From the NCBI GenBank assembly GCA_937968015.1, contig CALBSO010000058.1:1-64000 (forward strand): a stretch of DNA of 64,000 bases, read 5' to 3'. Below are positions 42,826-51,305 of the stretch, piece after piece (position 1 is the stretch's first letter; each line of letters opens with the position of its first letter). The notes under the pieces were generated by a model. It was given only the letters and a program-made list of their open reading frames with translations. It had not been told where the DNA came from and did no database searches. A program made the position numbers and the translations under genes. The DNA is from an uncultured Thermomicrobia bacterium. GTDB lineage: Bacteria; Chloroflexota; Chloroflexia; Thermomicrobiales; JALYUS01.

Positions 42826-42917
42826 CGGAAACCAATCCTTTCCGGTGTCCGCCCCGTTCGATGTTCGTAGCATCGGGCGGGGAATCAATGTGACCGGGGA
42901 ACGTCCCCTTGCCATAT

Positions 42918-42946
42918 AATATAATCTACGCTATCGTAGTTGTCAA
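42918..42946 (-). promoter_or_regulatory. Consensus promoter for the WYL gene
   Basis: Minus strand TTGACA (42946-42941), 17 bp, TATATT (42923-42918). It is the strongest consensus promoter in the element and sits in an AT-rich pocket. Confidence 0.8.
42926..42939. promoter_or_regulatory. Operator-like palindrome in the WYL promoter spacer
   Basis: CTACG-CTAT-CGTAG: two 5-bp arms and a 4-bp spacer, lying wholly between the -10 and -35 of the minus-strand promoter. CTACGCTA recurs at 42970-42977 beside the plus-strand promoter. Confidence 0.55.
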
Positions 42947-42969
42947 TATCCGGATCGCCGGAATATCTG
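42940..42969 (+). promoter_or_regulatory. Divergent promoter for the HTH gene, with palindrome
   Basis: Plus strand TTGTCA (42940-42945), 18 bp, TATCTG (42964-42969). Its -35 overlaps the minus-strand -35, so the two promoters stand back to back. The spacer holds a second 5-4-5 palindrome, TCCGG-ATCG-CCGGA (42949-42962), 23 bp from the first. Confidence 0.55.
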
Positions 42970-42994
42970 CTACGCTAGTGGGGTGAAAGGCTAT

Positions 42995-43231
42995 ATGACG
43001 CTCGCGCAGTTGGCACAGCACTTAGGAATCACGGCGGCAACGTTGCGCCAGCAGGTCGCGCGGGGGGTGCTGCACGCGGAAAAGAGCGGGCGCGATTGGT
43101 TCGTGACCGACGAAGAGGCGGCGCGGTACGAGCGCGACCACGCGGGTAAGCCGGGAGCGGCATCGCCGCGCCACCCGAAGCAGGGACTAGGGCGTAAGCG
43201 GCGCATCCAGGAAGTTGAAGGGGGGAAATAG
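42995..43231 (+). CDS. Small helix-turn-helix protein
   Basis: A 78-aa basic protein. MTLAQLAQHLGITAATLRQQVARGVLHAEKSG is a MerR/excisionase-type HTH, followed by the wing-like RDWFVTDEEAARYERDH and a basic GLGRKRRIQ tail. It probably controls the divergent promoter pair or acts as a directionality factor. ATG 42995 has GAAAGG 4 nt upstream; GTG 42983 in frame is possible but would leave almost no leader. Confidence 0.72.
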   Translation: MTLAQLAQHLGITAATLRQQVARGVLHAEKSGRDWFVTDEEAARYERDHAGKPGAASPRHPKQGLGRKRRIQEVEGGK

Positions 43232-43236
43232 AGGCG

Positions 43237-44268
43237 TTATGTGCGCCGCTTATTCCCGATGATTTCGTAGTTCGTGTCGGTTGTTGATGACGATACGTAG
43301 TCGTCATTCAACAGTTTGAGTATTTTCCACTTCTGTTTCGGGTCGTACACGACCTTGAAACCGCCGTTACTGTCCGGCTGGATCATGTCTCCGAGGTGAT
43401 GCTTAGCACATGTGGCCTGCAACTTGGTGAAGTCGAGGTGCTTGAAGTGCTCGCTCTTGATGATCGAATTCAACTTACCCATTTTACGCCGGTCACGCTT
43501 GCAATCGGTGAGAAGTTCATCGTAGCCGTCAATCGTGAACCGTTCATTGATATGTGACAGTACGTCTTCCGCTTGGGCAAGAACAGGCTCGAATTTGGGG
43601 AACACCTTGCTGAATGCGTTACTGTCAATCACAAACAAGTCATCTTCGAGCATGAAAATGTCAACCCCTTCATCAAAAATAAGGGGGCGATCTTCGACAA
43701 CGTCATATTTGTTGTATTCGCCAGTAGTCAATCGAGCCACGATAGTGCGGTTTGTTTCAAACGATTTGACCCATTCCCTTGCGCGGAAACAGAAGACCCT
43801 TCTATCGTTCGGCATATCTACTGCGACCACATAGAACCGCAAATTATTTAGAAATGGACGCTCGCTATGGTCAAACAAAGGTATTGTATCCAGGCTGCGG
43901 AGACTCGCAAGTCGAGAATGAATGACTTCGCTATTTTCGAGTGCAGCAACATCAAGATGTGTGAAAATTCCTTTGTCGGCTTCAATGGTGGTGCCCGCAA
44001 CGTATGGATGGACTTCATGTCCGGTGTCACGTAACGCGCTCAGTTTCTCGGCAGTTATCTCGGCAAAGCGATTACGCAATCCATTGTCCATGTTCAGACG
44101 ACGGTATTCTAGACCGCGAACCTTAGACGGTTCACCGGCTAGCAATACATTCAACATGACATCGTGGGAAGTGAGATCGCTGGCTAGGGCTTCCGTAAGA
44201 GCGCGAGAGAAAATCTCTTCACTCGATAGCGGGCTGTCAGTGGGTTGGGACTGTGACCCCTCCACCAT
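43237..44268 (-). CDS. kwaB: KwaB-like (DUF4868) anti-phage protein
   Basis: A 343-aa soluble protein. The DUF4868-like core has IVARLTTGEYNKYD then RPLIFDEGVDIFMLEDDLFVID with NAFSKVFPKFEPVL, the pattern of KwaB from the Kiwa defence system, plus a charged C-terminal half. Length is near known KwaB (about 315 aa). The gene directly upstream encodes a multi-helix membrane protein, as in Kiwa (kwaA-kwaB), and the two overlap by 32 bases. The ATG has GGAGG 6 nt upstream. Identification is from recalled family pattern and gene pairing; sequence similarity was not computed. Confidence 0.65.
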   Translation of the reverse strand: MVEGSQSQPTDSPLSSEEIFSRALTEALASDLTSHDVMLNVLLAGEPSKVRGLEYRRLNMDNGLRNRFAEITAEKLSALRDTGHEVHPYVAGTTIEADKGIFTHLDVAALENSEVIHSRLASLRSLDTIPLFDHSERPFLNNLRFYVVAVDMPNDRRVFCFRAREWVKSFETNRTIVARLTTGEYNKYDVVEDRPLIFDEGVDIFMLEDDLFVIDSNAFSKVFPKFEPVLAQAEDVLSHINERFTIDGYDELLTDCKRDRRKMGKLNSIIKSEHFKHLDFTKLQATCAKHHLGDMIQPDSNGGFKVVYDPKQKWKILKLLNDDYVSSSTTDTNYEIIGNKRRT

Positions 44269-44776
44269 TCTCTACCTCCGTGAATACACCATCCCCAATC
44301 GCCGCCGCATACAGAACGGACGCGGAAAGTGTGCGCCGCCGACTTAGCAGAAAATGGGTTGCCCCCTGTGTGGTCTTGACTTCATATGAGAACAGCCCCA
44401 TGAGCGCCAACACAGGGTTAGTGTAGACGATATTAAGTCGAATCTGCAATATGCCCGTTACGACGAAGAAAACCAATACACCGACCCATCTCCGTGGATC
44501 GTCAGAGGGAGTGACAAGGAGGGGCACAATATATGTGACCGTGTATGCCACAACCTCGCGGTCGCGGGGGTCAATAGCGGCAACGTTAAGCCGTAGAGGG
44601 TTGTTACTGCTCGCCCTCCGGAAGAAAAACGTGGTATACGCGACGATGAGCGCGGTTGCGATGCACAATGCGATTGCCAGTCCCCTCCGAGAGTCATAGG
44701 CGTAGTAAGCCCAGATGAGATACAACGGCGTATACGAACTTAGAAATAGCAATGTTCGCGCAAATAGGCCGGTCAT
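44237..44776 (-). CDS. kwaA: KwaA-like membrane protein
   Basis: A 179-aa protein with four predicted transmembrane segments at about residues 5-25, 30-52, 76-90 and 96-115, then a soluble C-terminal part of about 65 residues. Known KwaA is a four-helix membrane sensor of phage infection or membrane change that works with KwaB. The ATG has AGGAGGG 6 nt upstream. The family call depends on the kwaB neighbour; on its own the protein would be an unknown membrane protein. Confidence 0.6.
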   Translation of the reverse strand: MTGLFARTLLFLSSYTPLYLIWAYYAYDSRRGLAIALCIATALIVAYTTFFFRRASSNNPLRLNVAAIDPRDREVVAYTVTYIVPLLVTPSDDPRRWVGVLVFFVVTGILQIRLNIVYTNPVLALMGLFSYEVKTTQGATHFLLSRRRTLSASVLYAAAIGDGVFTEVENGGGVTVPTH

Positions 44777-44897
44777 TGTATCCCTCCTGAGAGTCGCATC
44801 CTATAGCATAGCGCATACTGCAACGCGCGAGCCATCCATCGCAAGTACGTGACGCCTCCGAAGTGCGGAGTTTGCACACGGCTTTGCGACTCAGAAC

Positions 44898-44927
44898 AGT
44901 ATAGCACATTTGTTCTGTCAATGTCTC
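44898..44927 (-). promoter_or_regulatory. Possible promoter of the Kiwa-like pair
   Basis: Minus strand GAGACA (44927-44922), 18 bp, TATACT (44903-44898), 122 bases before kwaA. A CTCCG-AAGTG-CGGAG hairpin or operator (44861-44875) lies in the leader. Confidence 0.4.
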
Positions 44928-44985
44928 GTTTTGCTGTTCCGGGCGGACAATTCTGGCATTCCGCGACGCGATTCTGCGCCATAAT

Positions 44986-46533
44986 CTATGTCCTCGTAAG
45001 TCGCCGCAATTCCGCCAACGCCGCTTCAACTTCTTCGCCTTTGCGGGCGATGATGTCCAGCAATTCGGCGGGAGTGCGAATATCGGTTTCGTCTTTGGCG
45101 TGCGGGTTGACGGCTTTGAGATCGTAGTGCTTCGCTTCGATCTCGGCGCGCGTGATCGTCCAACTTCGGTCACTATCTCCACGGGTGGACAAGAGAGCGA
45201 AGAAATCGTCGAACCTGTTGAGGGTAAGCGGCGTTTTCTTTCCCACCTTGATGTCGCTGAGATCGTAGTACCAGGTGCTCTTCGTTGGCTCGCCCTTCGT
45301 GAAGAAGAGCAGGTTCGTCTTGACGCCCGCACCGGCAGCGGTGAAGACGCCACCGGGTAGGCTGACGATTGCCCACAGGTCGCACTCATCGAGCAGCCAC
45401 CGCTTCGTGTCGTGGAACGCGCCCTCGCTCGTGCGGAACAGCACGCCCTCGTCAAGCACGATGCCACACGTCCCGCCGCGTTTCAGGCTCTTCACTACCT
45501 CTTGCACGAACAGCACTTGTGTCGCGCTCGTCTTGTACGAGTAGTTGATTTGCGCGTCCTTGCCCTCTTTGCCGCCGAAGGGCGGATTCGTCAGAACGAT
45601 GTCGAACTCGCTTGGTGCACCCTGCCACAGCCCACCGTAGGTCTCGTGTTTCGTGAGGGTGTTCCCGTGCCAGACGCGGGGCGTGTCTATGCCGTGCAGC
45701 ACGAGGCTGGCGAGGGCAATGGGATAGATGGTGTTGTCCTTCTCGCGCCCATAGAAGGTCTGGTTGGCGAGCGCGTCCAGCAGCGGCCCGGTGAGGTTTT
45801 CGCCCGTCGCATCGAGGATGTATTCGTAGGCTTGTGCCAGGAATCCGCCCGTACCGCAACACGGATCGTACACAGTCTGCCCGTTCTGCAAGCCGCCTGT
45901 ATGGGTGAAGACGGCGCGCACCATCGCCCGGATGACCTCGCGCGGGGTAAAGAATTGCCCGCCGTCGTTACCCTTCTCGCCCATCTTCAGCAGCAGGCCC
46001 TCGAAGACCTGCGACAAGGGGAAGATGTGCGTCGTGTCCACGCTCTCTTCGTTGATCGTGTTCACCTTGTCGAGCACGTCCAGAAGGTTGCGCTCGGTGT
46101 CCACACGGGTGCGCTCTACGCCGCTGACGATCTGGCTGATGATCTTTTGCCGCGCCGTCGCGTTCGGGCGGTCGCGCAGCCCGCGCAGATGGGGGAGCAA
46201 ATCGTCGTTCACGAAGGTCTTGTATGCTCCCGCCGTGCCGCGTTCCAGTTCCACCCGCTTCGCGCCACCCGGTGCCGCCCAATCCTGCCAGCGGTAAGGG
46301 TACGCGAGCGAGGGCGTGAAGGTGATGTCATTCGCGGCGTAGAAGAATGCATCGCGCGCCTCGCGCTGGTCGAGGATACGCAGGAAGAGCATCCATGTCA
46401 GTTCCGGGATGTAGGCCAGTGCCCCTGACGCGCCGCTGCGCCGAAGGATGTTGCACGCGCCCCACACGGCGGCATCGAGCGATTGCTGCGAGATGAATCG
46501 CTTGCCGGTCTTCGCCACTACTCCCTCAGCCAT
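44986..46533 (-). CDS. hsdM: Type I restriction-modification methyltransferase subunit
   Basis: A 515-aa N6-adenine methyltransferase. An N-terminal helical domain (about 1-165) precedes the SAM motif DPCCGTGGFLAQAYEY and the catalytic NPPF motif in VLTNPPFGGKEG. GGQFFTPREVIRAMV is the typical HsdM entry to the MTase domain. The C-terminal end is a coiled coil (EEVEAALAELRRL) expected to contact HsdS. It overlaps hsdS by 8 bases and is the last gene of the hsdR-hsdS-hsdM operon. Confidence 0.96.
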   Translation of the reverse strand: MAEGVVAKTGKRFISQQSLDAAVWGACNILRRSGASGALAYIPELTWMLFLRILDQREARDAFFYAANDITFTPSLAYPYRWQDWAAPGGAKRVELERGTAGAYKTFVNDDLLPHLRGLRDRPNATARQKIISQIVSGVERTRVDTERNLLDVLDKVNTINEESVDTTHIFPLSQVFEGLLLKMGEKGNDGGQFFTPREVIRAMVRAVFTHTGGLQNGQTVYDPCCGTGGFLAQAYEYILDATGENLTGPLLDALANQTFYGREKDNTIYPIALASLVLHGIDTPRVWHGNTLTKHETYGGLWQGAPSEFDIVLTNPPFGGKEGKDAQINYSYKTSATQVLFVQEVVKSLKRGGTCGIVLDEGVLFRTSEGAFHDTKRWLLDECDLWAIVSLPGGVFTAAGAGVKTNLLFFTKGEPTKSTWYYDLSDIKVGKKTPLTLNRFDDFFALLSTRGDSDRSWTITRAEIEAKHYDLKAVNPHAKDETDIRTPAELLDIIARKGEEVEAALAELRRLTRT

Positions 46534-47803
46534 GCTGCCCTTCCATCCACGGAACCGTACGCGGCTCAGTGCCGCGTGGCGTCAGGTCGTGCGCGCGCAT
46601 CCAAGCGAGCCAGTGTTCCCACGCAGCCACGGGTATCTTCGCCTTCTCCGCGTGCCAGTTCTCGCGCACCTCGCGGATGATCGTCGCATCGTCAGGTTGC
46701 ACGTCGTCAAGCAAGAAGTCATTCCACGCTGCGTAAAGTGTTCCTACCGCTTCCGCGCCGTCAGTATCGAGGCCCGCAAGTAGCGCCGCGATCTCGCGCA
46801 TTGCACCGGCCCGCCCGTGCAAAAAACTCGGCGCGAACGCGAGGGCATTAGTGAAGGCGTCCCCCGGAATGTATTCGACGCCCCATTGCCGCGAGTGATT
46901 CGAGAACCATCTCCGGCCTTCCGCATAGGTCTCCACTTCACGGATGCCGCTGTAGTAGGGGCCGTACTGCCAGCGGCGGAAGGGAACACCGAGCGGAACG
47001 CCCGCGTGCGCCGCCGCGAGATAGAGACTTTTCGATGCCACCGTGCGCCCTAATGCACGCCCACGCTCGCGACATTCTTCGAGCAGCACGGCGATAATCG
47101 CCGCCATGCGTTCCCTCTTGCCTTGCATCGTTTCAGGTGTGGGTGCCGGTGGGCGGCGGGCGGATAGCGCGCCGCTGCATGCCTCGCGTAGCAGCGTTCC
47201 CGGAAGGGCTTCAATTCCTCGTAGTTGCGCGGTTGCTGCCATCTCCATTCGCGCTACCGTTGTCATCTGCGTGGCGAGCGTTTCTGCGATGTATCGCTGC
47301 TCATCGAGAGGCGGCAAGGGTATTTCTAACGCGAGCAGTTTGTCACGCTGCACCGCCGATTGGCCTACCCACCGATTGCAGATCGCCGCGAAAAGTCCTT
47401 GCGTCCACTGCTGCTGGAGCCAGCGCGCGAGAAACGCAGGTTCAAGCGCCGTCGCATCCGTGCGTAACCGTGTGAAATGATTGCTGAAAACGATAGGCTC
47501 ATCGTATCCGACGAACAGCGCGGACTTCCCGACTAACTCGGTACTATTCGTATTGTTGAATAGCACATCGCCGGGGCGAAGGGAATAGCGTTGCAAGGTG
47601 TTCGATTCGGCAGGCACGCGGATGAATGATGACCAATCGAATGCGCCGCGCGTGGTCACATTGTTCATGCGTAGTTGAATGATGCCCCCACCAAGACGCT
47701 CACTGGTCGCAAACCCCGATTGCGCCTCGCTGATAACGTCCCGTAGCCGAACGCATCGCCATCCCGAAGGCAGCGCGGTCGTCATATCGCGTTGCGCGCT
47801 CAT
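46526..47803 (-). CDS. hsdS: Type I specificity subunit: single target-recognition domain plus unusual C-terminal domain
   Basis: 425 aa. Residues 1-205 are one target-recognition domain with the usual LPSGWRCVRLRDV start, YSLRPGDVLFNNTNS and IPLPPLDEQRYIAETL, followed by the conserved helix. Normal HsdS has two such domains; here the second half (about 228-425) is different. It is a helical region with ASKSLYLAAAHAG, a RWQYGPYYSGIREVETY motif and no second recognition domain. The YGPY pattern recalls SocA/Panacea-like antitoxin or adaptor domains. A half-HsdS would have to dimerise to recognise bipartite DNA. Confidence 0.88.
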   Translation of the reverse strand: MSAQRDMTTALPSGWRCVRLRDVISEAQSGFATSERLGGGIIQLRMNNVTTRGAFDWSSFIRVPAESNTLQRYSLRPGDVLFNNTNSTELVGKSALFVGYDEPIVFSNHFTRLRTDATALEPAFLARWLQQQWTQGLFAAICNRWVGQSAVQRDKLLALEIPLPPLDEQRYIAETLATQMTTVARMEMAATAQLRGIEALPGTLLREACSGALSARRPPAPTPETMQGKRERMAAIIAVLLEECRERGRALGRTVASKSLYLAAAHAGVPLGVPFRRWQYGPYYSGIREVETYAEGRRWFSNHSRQWGVEYIPGDAFTNALAFAPSFLHGRAGAMREIAALLAGLDTDGAEAVGTLYAAWNDFLLDDVQPDDATIIREVRENWHAEKAKIPVAAWEHWLAWMRAHDLTPRGTEPRTVPWMEGQHG

Positions 47804-50160
47804 ACGGCGAACACCCGCACTTTCGCCTCATGCAGAATGGTGGCGGGTGTCCCCAACGCCGCGAGCGCGGGCAGGCCGCCCGCCTTCCGCACCTGTGGTG
47901 TTTGCCAGACGCGCGGGTTTTCGAGGCCGTCCGTGCCCGCGTCCGCGAACTGATGCACGAGGGCTTTGAGCGTCTTCGCGGCGTCGGGCGAGAGCGATTC
48001 CAGCCACGCGGCGTGTTTGTAGCCGAATGCCCCGGCCCGCTCGACGCGCGTACTCGGTGCGAGGCCGTAGCCGATCTCGCCCAACACATCGTAGAGGTCG
48101 TATTCGTCCATTTCTTCCACCGAGCGCAGCAGCAGGGCGGATTGCTCGCCTTCCGGTAGGGCGTGCAGCAATTCCTCGCGCCGCGCCGGGTTCACCCATC
48201 GCTCGCGGAAGGCATCAAGCGTCGGTGCGGCATTCACCAGTCGCGACGCGATGCGCTCCCGATATTCTTCCAACGTCACGGGGGCCGCTTTGCCGTCCAC
48301 CATCGTGACGATCATCTTCCCCGCATCCGTCACGAGCACCTCGACGCCCTGCACCATCACGGTATGCACGGGCGGGCGCGGGACGATGCCTTCGCCCGCG
48401 TCTTCCACGCGCGGGGCGGCGAGTTTGGTGCGGAATTCCTCGCCAAACAAGCGGGTAGCGTTTGTGTAATCGTAGACGCGGAACATCAATTTGCCGGTCG
48501 CGGGGTCAAGTCGCGCGCCGCGCCCGATCATCTGATAGAAGGAGATGGGCGACGTGACGTACTTGAAGAAGACGACGTTCCGCACGCTCGGCACATCCAC
48601 GCCGGTGGTGAGCAGGTCAACCGTGGCGGCGATGAAGTGGTGCCGCGATGCATCCCGCAATTCCCCTAACTGATCGCTGCCGCCCGCCGCCGTGCATTTG
48701 AAGGCGTAGTTGCCCTTCGGTTCGGTGCCGGTTTCCTCGCACCAGTTGGCGTAGAGGTTGTTGAGGGCAATCGCCACGGCATCTGCATGGCGGTCTCGCG
48801 TGCAGAAAATGATCGTCTTCTGCTCCGGCCCACCTGTGTCCAGAAAGTGATTGAAGAGGTCTTCCGTCATTGCCGCCACGCGGTCGGGCAGCATGATTTT
48901 GCGCTCATAGTCGTTGCGCTCGTATATCTCCGCGAGTTCGTCGCGCGTGAGCGGCTGCCCGGTGTTGGCGTCCCTCGGCTCGTGCGCGAGAATGTCATCA
49001 ATTGTCAGGCCCGTGTCGTCAATGTCCACGGTGCCGCGTTGTATCTCGCACGCTGCGAGGTAGCCATCCTCGATGCCCTGCGCGATGTCATATTCGTAGA
49101 CCGGCTCCCCGAAGTAGGCGATATTGTCCGCCGTGATCTGGTCATCGTCCGCGTTCGCCGCGCCCGCCGCGCTGACAGCGATCTGCCGGGGCGTGGCGGT
49201 GAGGCCGATCTGCACCGCTTGCGGATTGCGTGTCAGCACCGCAGACCACTTGCCCCACGCGCTGCGGTGGCATTCGTCCACGACGATATGCGAGAAGTAA
49301 TCGGGCGGATAGTGCGCGGTGAGGAAGGTCGCTTCCGCCTCGTCGCTGTCCACACCGAGCGTCTGGTATGTAGCGACGTGGATGCGGGCATTCTTCGCGT
49401 TGTTCGTGCCATCGGCGCGGCGATAGACCGGGGCGGCGTCGGCACTGAAGACATTGTGGAAGGCGGATTTCGCCTGCTCGCGCAGTTCGTCGCGGTCGCA
49501 GATGAACAGCGCGCGGTGCAACTGCCCCGCGTCCGCGATGCGTTTCAGCAGATTCACGGCGATGAAAGTCTTGCCCGCGCCGGTGGCGAGCGAGAGCAGA
49601 GCGCGTTTCTCGCCCCGCGCCAGTTTCTCGAAGACGGCGCGGATAGCAGCGTCCTGATAATACCGCCGCCCCGTCTCGCCGTTGGCGTAGCGTGTCAGGA
49701 GTGGGCGGGCGGCGGGGTCTTCGAGCGAAAAGCCCATGCCCGCCTCGTAGCGCGTTCTCAACATCGCGGGTGTGGGGAAGTCCGCGAGCGGGCGCGGCTC
49801 GGCGGTTTTCTTGGAGAAGTGGTCGTACTCCACGAATAGATGCCCGTTCGTGCTGAAGACAAAGGGAACATGGAACCGCTGCGAGGAAGCGTACGCCTTG
49901 CCCTGTTCAAGGCCGTGGGCGGGCGGTAGGTCTTCCGCCTTCGCCTCGATGAGCGCGACGGCGACAGGCTGCGTCTGCGGGTTTACACGCACGCGCAGCG
50001 TGTAGTCTATTCGCCCGCGCCCCTGCCGCCGCGCCGTCTCCCCAACGATGTGGATTGCGCCCAGCGTCTCTTCACGCTTGATGAGGTCTTCCGTCCAGCC
50101 GCACGCGTGTATCGTGGGGTCAATCAGTTGCGCCCTTGTGTCGGCCTCGTTCCTGCCCAT
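47800..50160 (-). CDS. hsdR: Type I restriction endonuclease subunit R
   Basis: A 786-aa ATP-dependent translocase-nuclease. The N-terminal nuclease domain has IDYTLRV...ALIEAKAED (PD-ExK-like). The SF2 helicase motor has Walker A SLATGAGKTFIAV, motif II VVDECHRS, motif III GLTATPR and motif VI QMIGRGARL. The C-terminal domain contacts the methylase. ATG 50160 lies just after a GGGGAG stretch; an upstream in-frame ORF start at 50193 is weaker. It overlaps hsdS as ATGA, so R, S and M are co-translated. Confidence 0.95.
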   Translation of the reverse strand: MGRNEADTRAQLIDPTIHACGWTEDLIKREETLGAIHIVGETARRQGRGRIDYTLRVRVNPQTQPVAVALIEAKAEDLPPAHGLEQGKAYASSQRFHVPFVFSTNGHLFVEYDHFSKKTAEPRPLADFPTPAMLRTRYEAGMGFSLEDPAARPLLTRYANGETGRRYYQDAAIRAVFEKLARGEKRALLSLATGAGKTFIAVNLLKRIADAGQLHRALFICDRDELREQAKSAFHNVFSADAAPVYRRADGTNNAKNARIHVATYQTLGVDSDEAEATFLTAHYPPDYFSHIVVDECHRSAWGKWSAVLTRNPQAVQIGLTATPRQIAVSAAGAANADDDQITADNIAYFGEPVYEYDIAQGIEDGYLAACEIQRGTVDIDDTGLTIDDILAHEPRDANTGQPLTRDELAEIYERNDYERKIMLPDRVAAMTEDLFNHFLDTGGPEQKTIIFCTRDRHADAVAIALNNLYANWCEETGTEPKGNYAFKCTAAGGSDQLGELRDASRHHFIAATVDLLTTGVDVPSVRNVVFFKYVTSPISFYQMIGRGARLDPATGKLMFRVYDYTNATRLFGEEFRTKLAAPRVEDAGEGIVPRPPVHTVMVQGVEVLVTDAGKMIVTMVDGKAAPVTLEEYRERIASRLVNAAPTLDAFRERWVNPARREELLHALPEGEQSALLLRSVEEMDEYDLYDVLGEIGYGLAPSTRVERAGAFGYKHAAWLESLSPDAAKTLKALVHQFADAGTDGLENPRVWQTPQVRKAGGLPALAALGTPATILHEAKVRVFAV

Positions 50161-50259
50161 CTCCCCGCTCGCCCTCTCCCCGTCGCGGCACAAGCGGCGC
50201 GATGCCCGCCAAATCCGCGCGTTCCCCGCTACAGCCGATGGTACGGAACCTTCGTGCGG

Positions 50260-50288
50260 AGTATAGAGGGCGGGATATGCGGCGGCAA
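50260..50288 (-). promoter_or_regulatory. Promoter of the hsdR-hsdS-hsdM operon
   Basis: Minus strand TTGCCG (50288-50283), 17 bp, TATACT (50265-50260), 100 bases before hsdR. The remaining intergenic bases 50289-50466 hold nothing recognised. Confidence 0.6.
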
Positions 50289-50466
50289 TACAGTAGACGA
50301 TATTCGTTCCGGGCGGCGCATCAGCGCATGTCTTGCCGGACGAGCCGCGCAGTGTTCGCGCCTACGGCGATTGTGACCATCGCACAGATCGCGCGGCGTT
50401 GCGCGCGCTCCGCTGCTTCCCCGAATCTACCCATCATTAGCACGCTCGGTTTGTGAGCGCGACGTA

Positions 50467-51111
50467 TCACCGCCGCGTTTGTGCGGCATCGCGCTTCCTC
50501 CACCGGGCTGTCAGACGCACGAATGCGGCGTCGAGCACGGCATCGCGCCGCATCTCGCGCTCGATGATCTCATGGCGAATTCGGGCGTAGGTCTTGTTGT
50601 GCATCCCGTTCGGCCTCGGCGGGATGTGGAAGGGATTGTATGCGCCGGTGTCGCCCAACCGCTTGTGCAGGGCGTGGATGCGGTGTATGTGCCGGTCGAG
50701 CGCGTCCATGCGCTGCGTGCTATAGGCGAGTCGGTGGCATTCGCGGCAGCGGAACCGCCGCGCCCCCGGCGCGAGGTACAGCACGCGCCGCCGCACGCCG
50801 CAGCCGGGGCAGAGGAACCACGCTCGCGTACCGCCGTAGGTGCAGGCCGTCCGTGTCACTGCGACGGCCTCGCAGATGCGCTCAGGCTCATCGCCGTCAC
50901 GCGTGGCGATGTAATCGAGCGTGACACGATCCGTCGCGACGTGCATTCCGATGCTGCCTACTTCCTTCTCGCCACATTGCCAGCGCGAAGCCAGATGCCA
51001 ATTGCCGCCGTTGACATACTGCCCAAGCGTGGCAATGTCGAGGCCGAAACTCGTGTCGGAGGTGCGCTTTCTCGCGTCACTTCCCCATCGTGTGCTGCCA
51101 TAACCACCCAT
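50467..51111 (-). CDS. Zinc-ribbon protein of the MGGYGS-start family, unknown function
   Basis: A 214-aa protein that begins MGGYGSTRWG, a start shared by many hypothetical proteins of plasmids, phages and genomic islands. A mid-protein zinc ribbon is formed by CPGCG and CRECH. A basic C-terminal part (HRIHALHKRLG, RHEIIEREMRRD) follows. ATG 51111 was chosen because of this motif; the longer frame upstream has a composition unlike protein. No enzymatic motif is visible; nucleic-acid binding is inferred. Confidence 0.72.
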   Translation of the reverse strand: MGGYGSTRWGSDARKRTSDTSFGLDIATLGQYVNGGNWHLASRWQCGEKEVGSIGMHVATDRVTLDYIATRDGDEPERICEAVAVTRTACTYGGTRAWFLCPGCGVRRRVLYLAPGARRFRCRECHRLAYSTQRMDALDRHIHRIHALHKRLGDTGAYNPFHIPPRPNGMHNKTYARIRHEIIEREMRRDAVLDAAFVRLTARWRKRDAAQTRR

Positions 51112-51305
51112 CTTCGGACAACTTTCTACGAAGTGTTGTCTATCCTTTTCGTTGCTGTGCAGGGGGGAATCGGCAGATGCGATACACAGCGGAGGCGATT
51201 TGCCTAGTGATTTCGATAAATCCGCACGCGCGTGAGTGTTCGCGAGCGAACTCCGAGCAGAGGATTCCGAATTTTGATCCCCGCGCGTGAGTTCGTTCGG
51301 CAGTT

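Noticed and set aside
44898..44921. TTGACA (44921-44916, minus strand) as the -35 of the kwaA promoter
   Set aside because: It is only 12 bp from TATACT, too close; GAGACA at 18 bp was listed instead.
48787..49839. Open frame of 350 codons opposite hsdR
   Set aside because: Antisense to the helicase motor of hsdR and without recognisable motifs.
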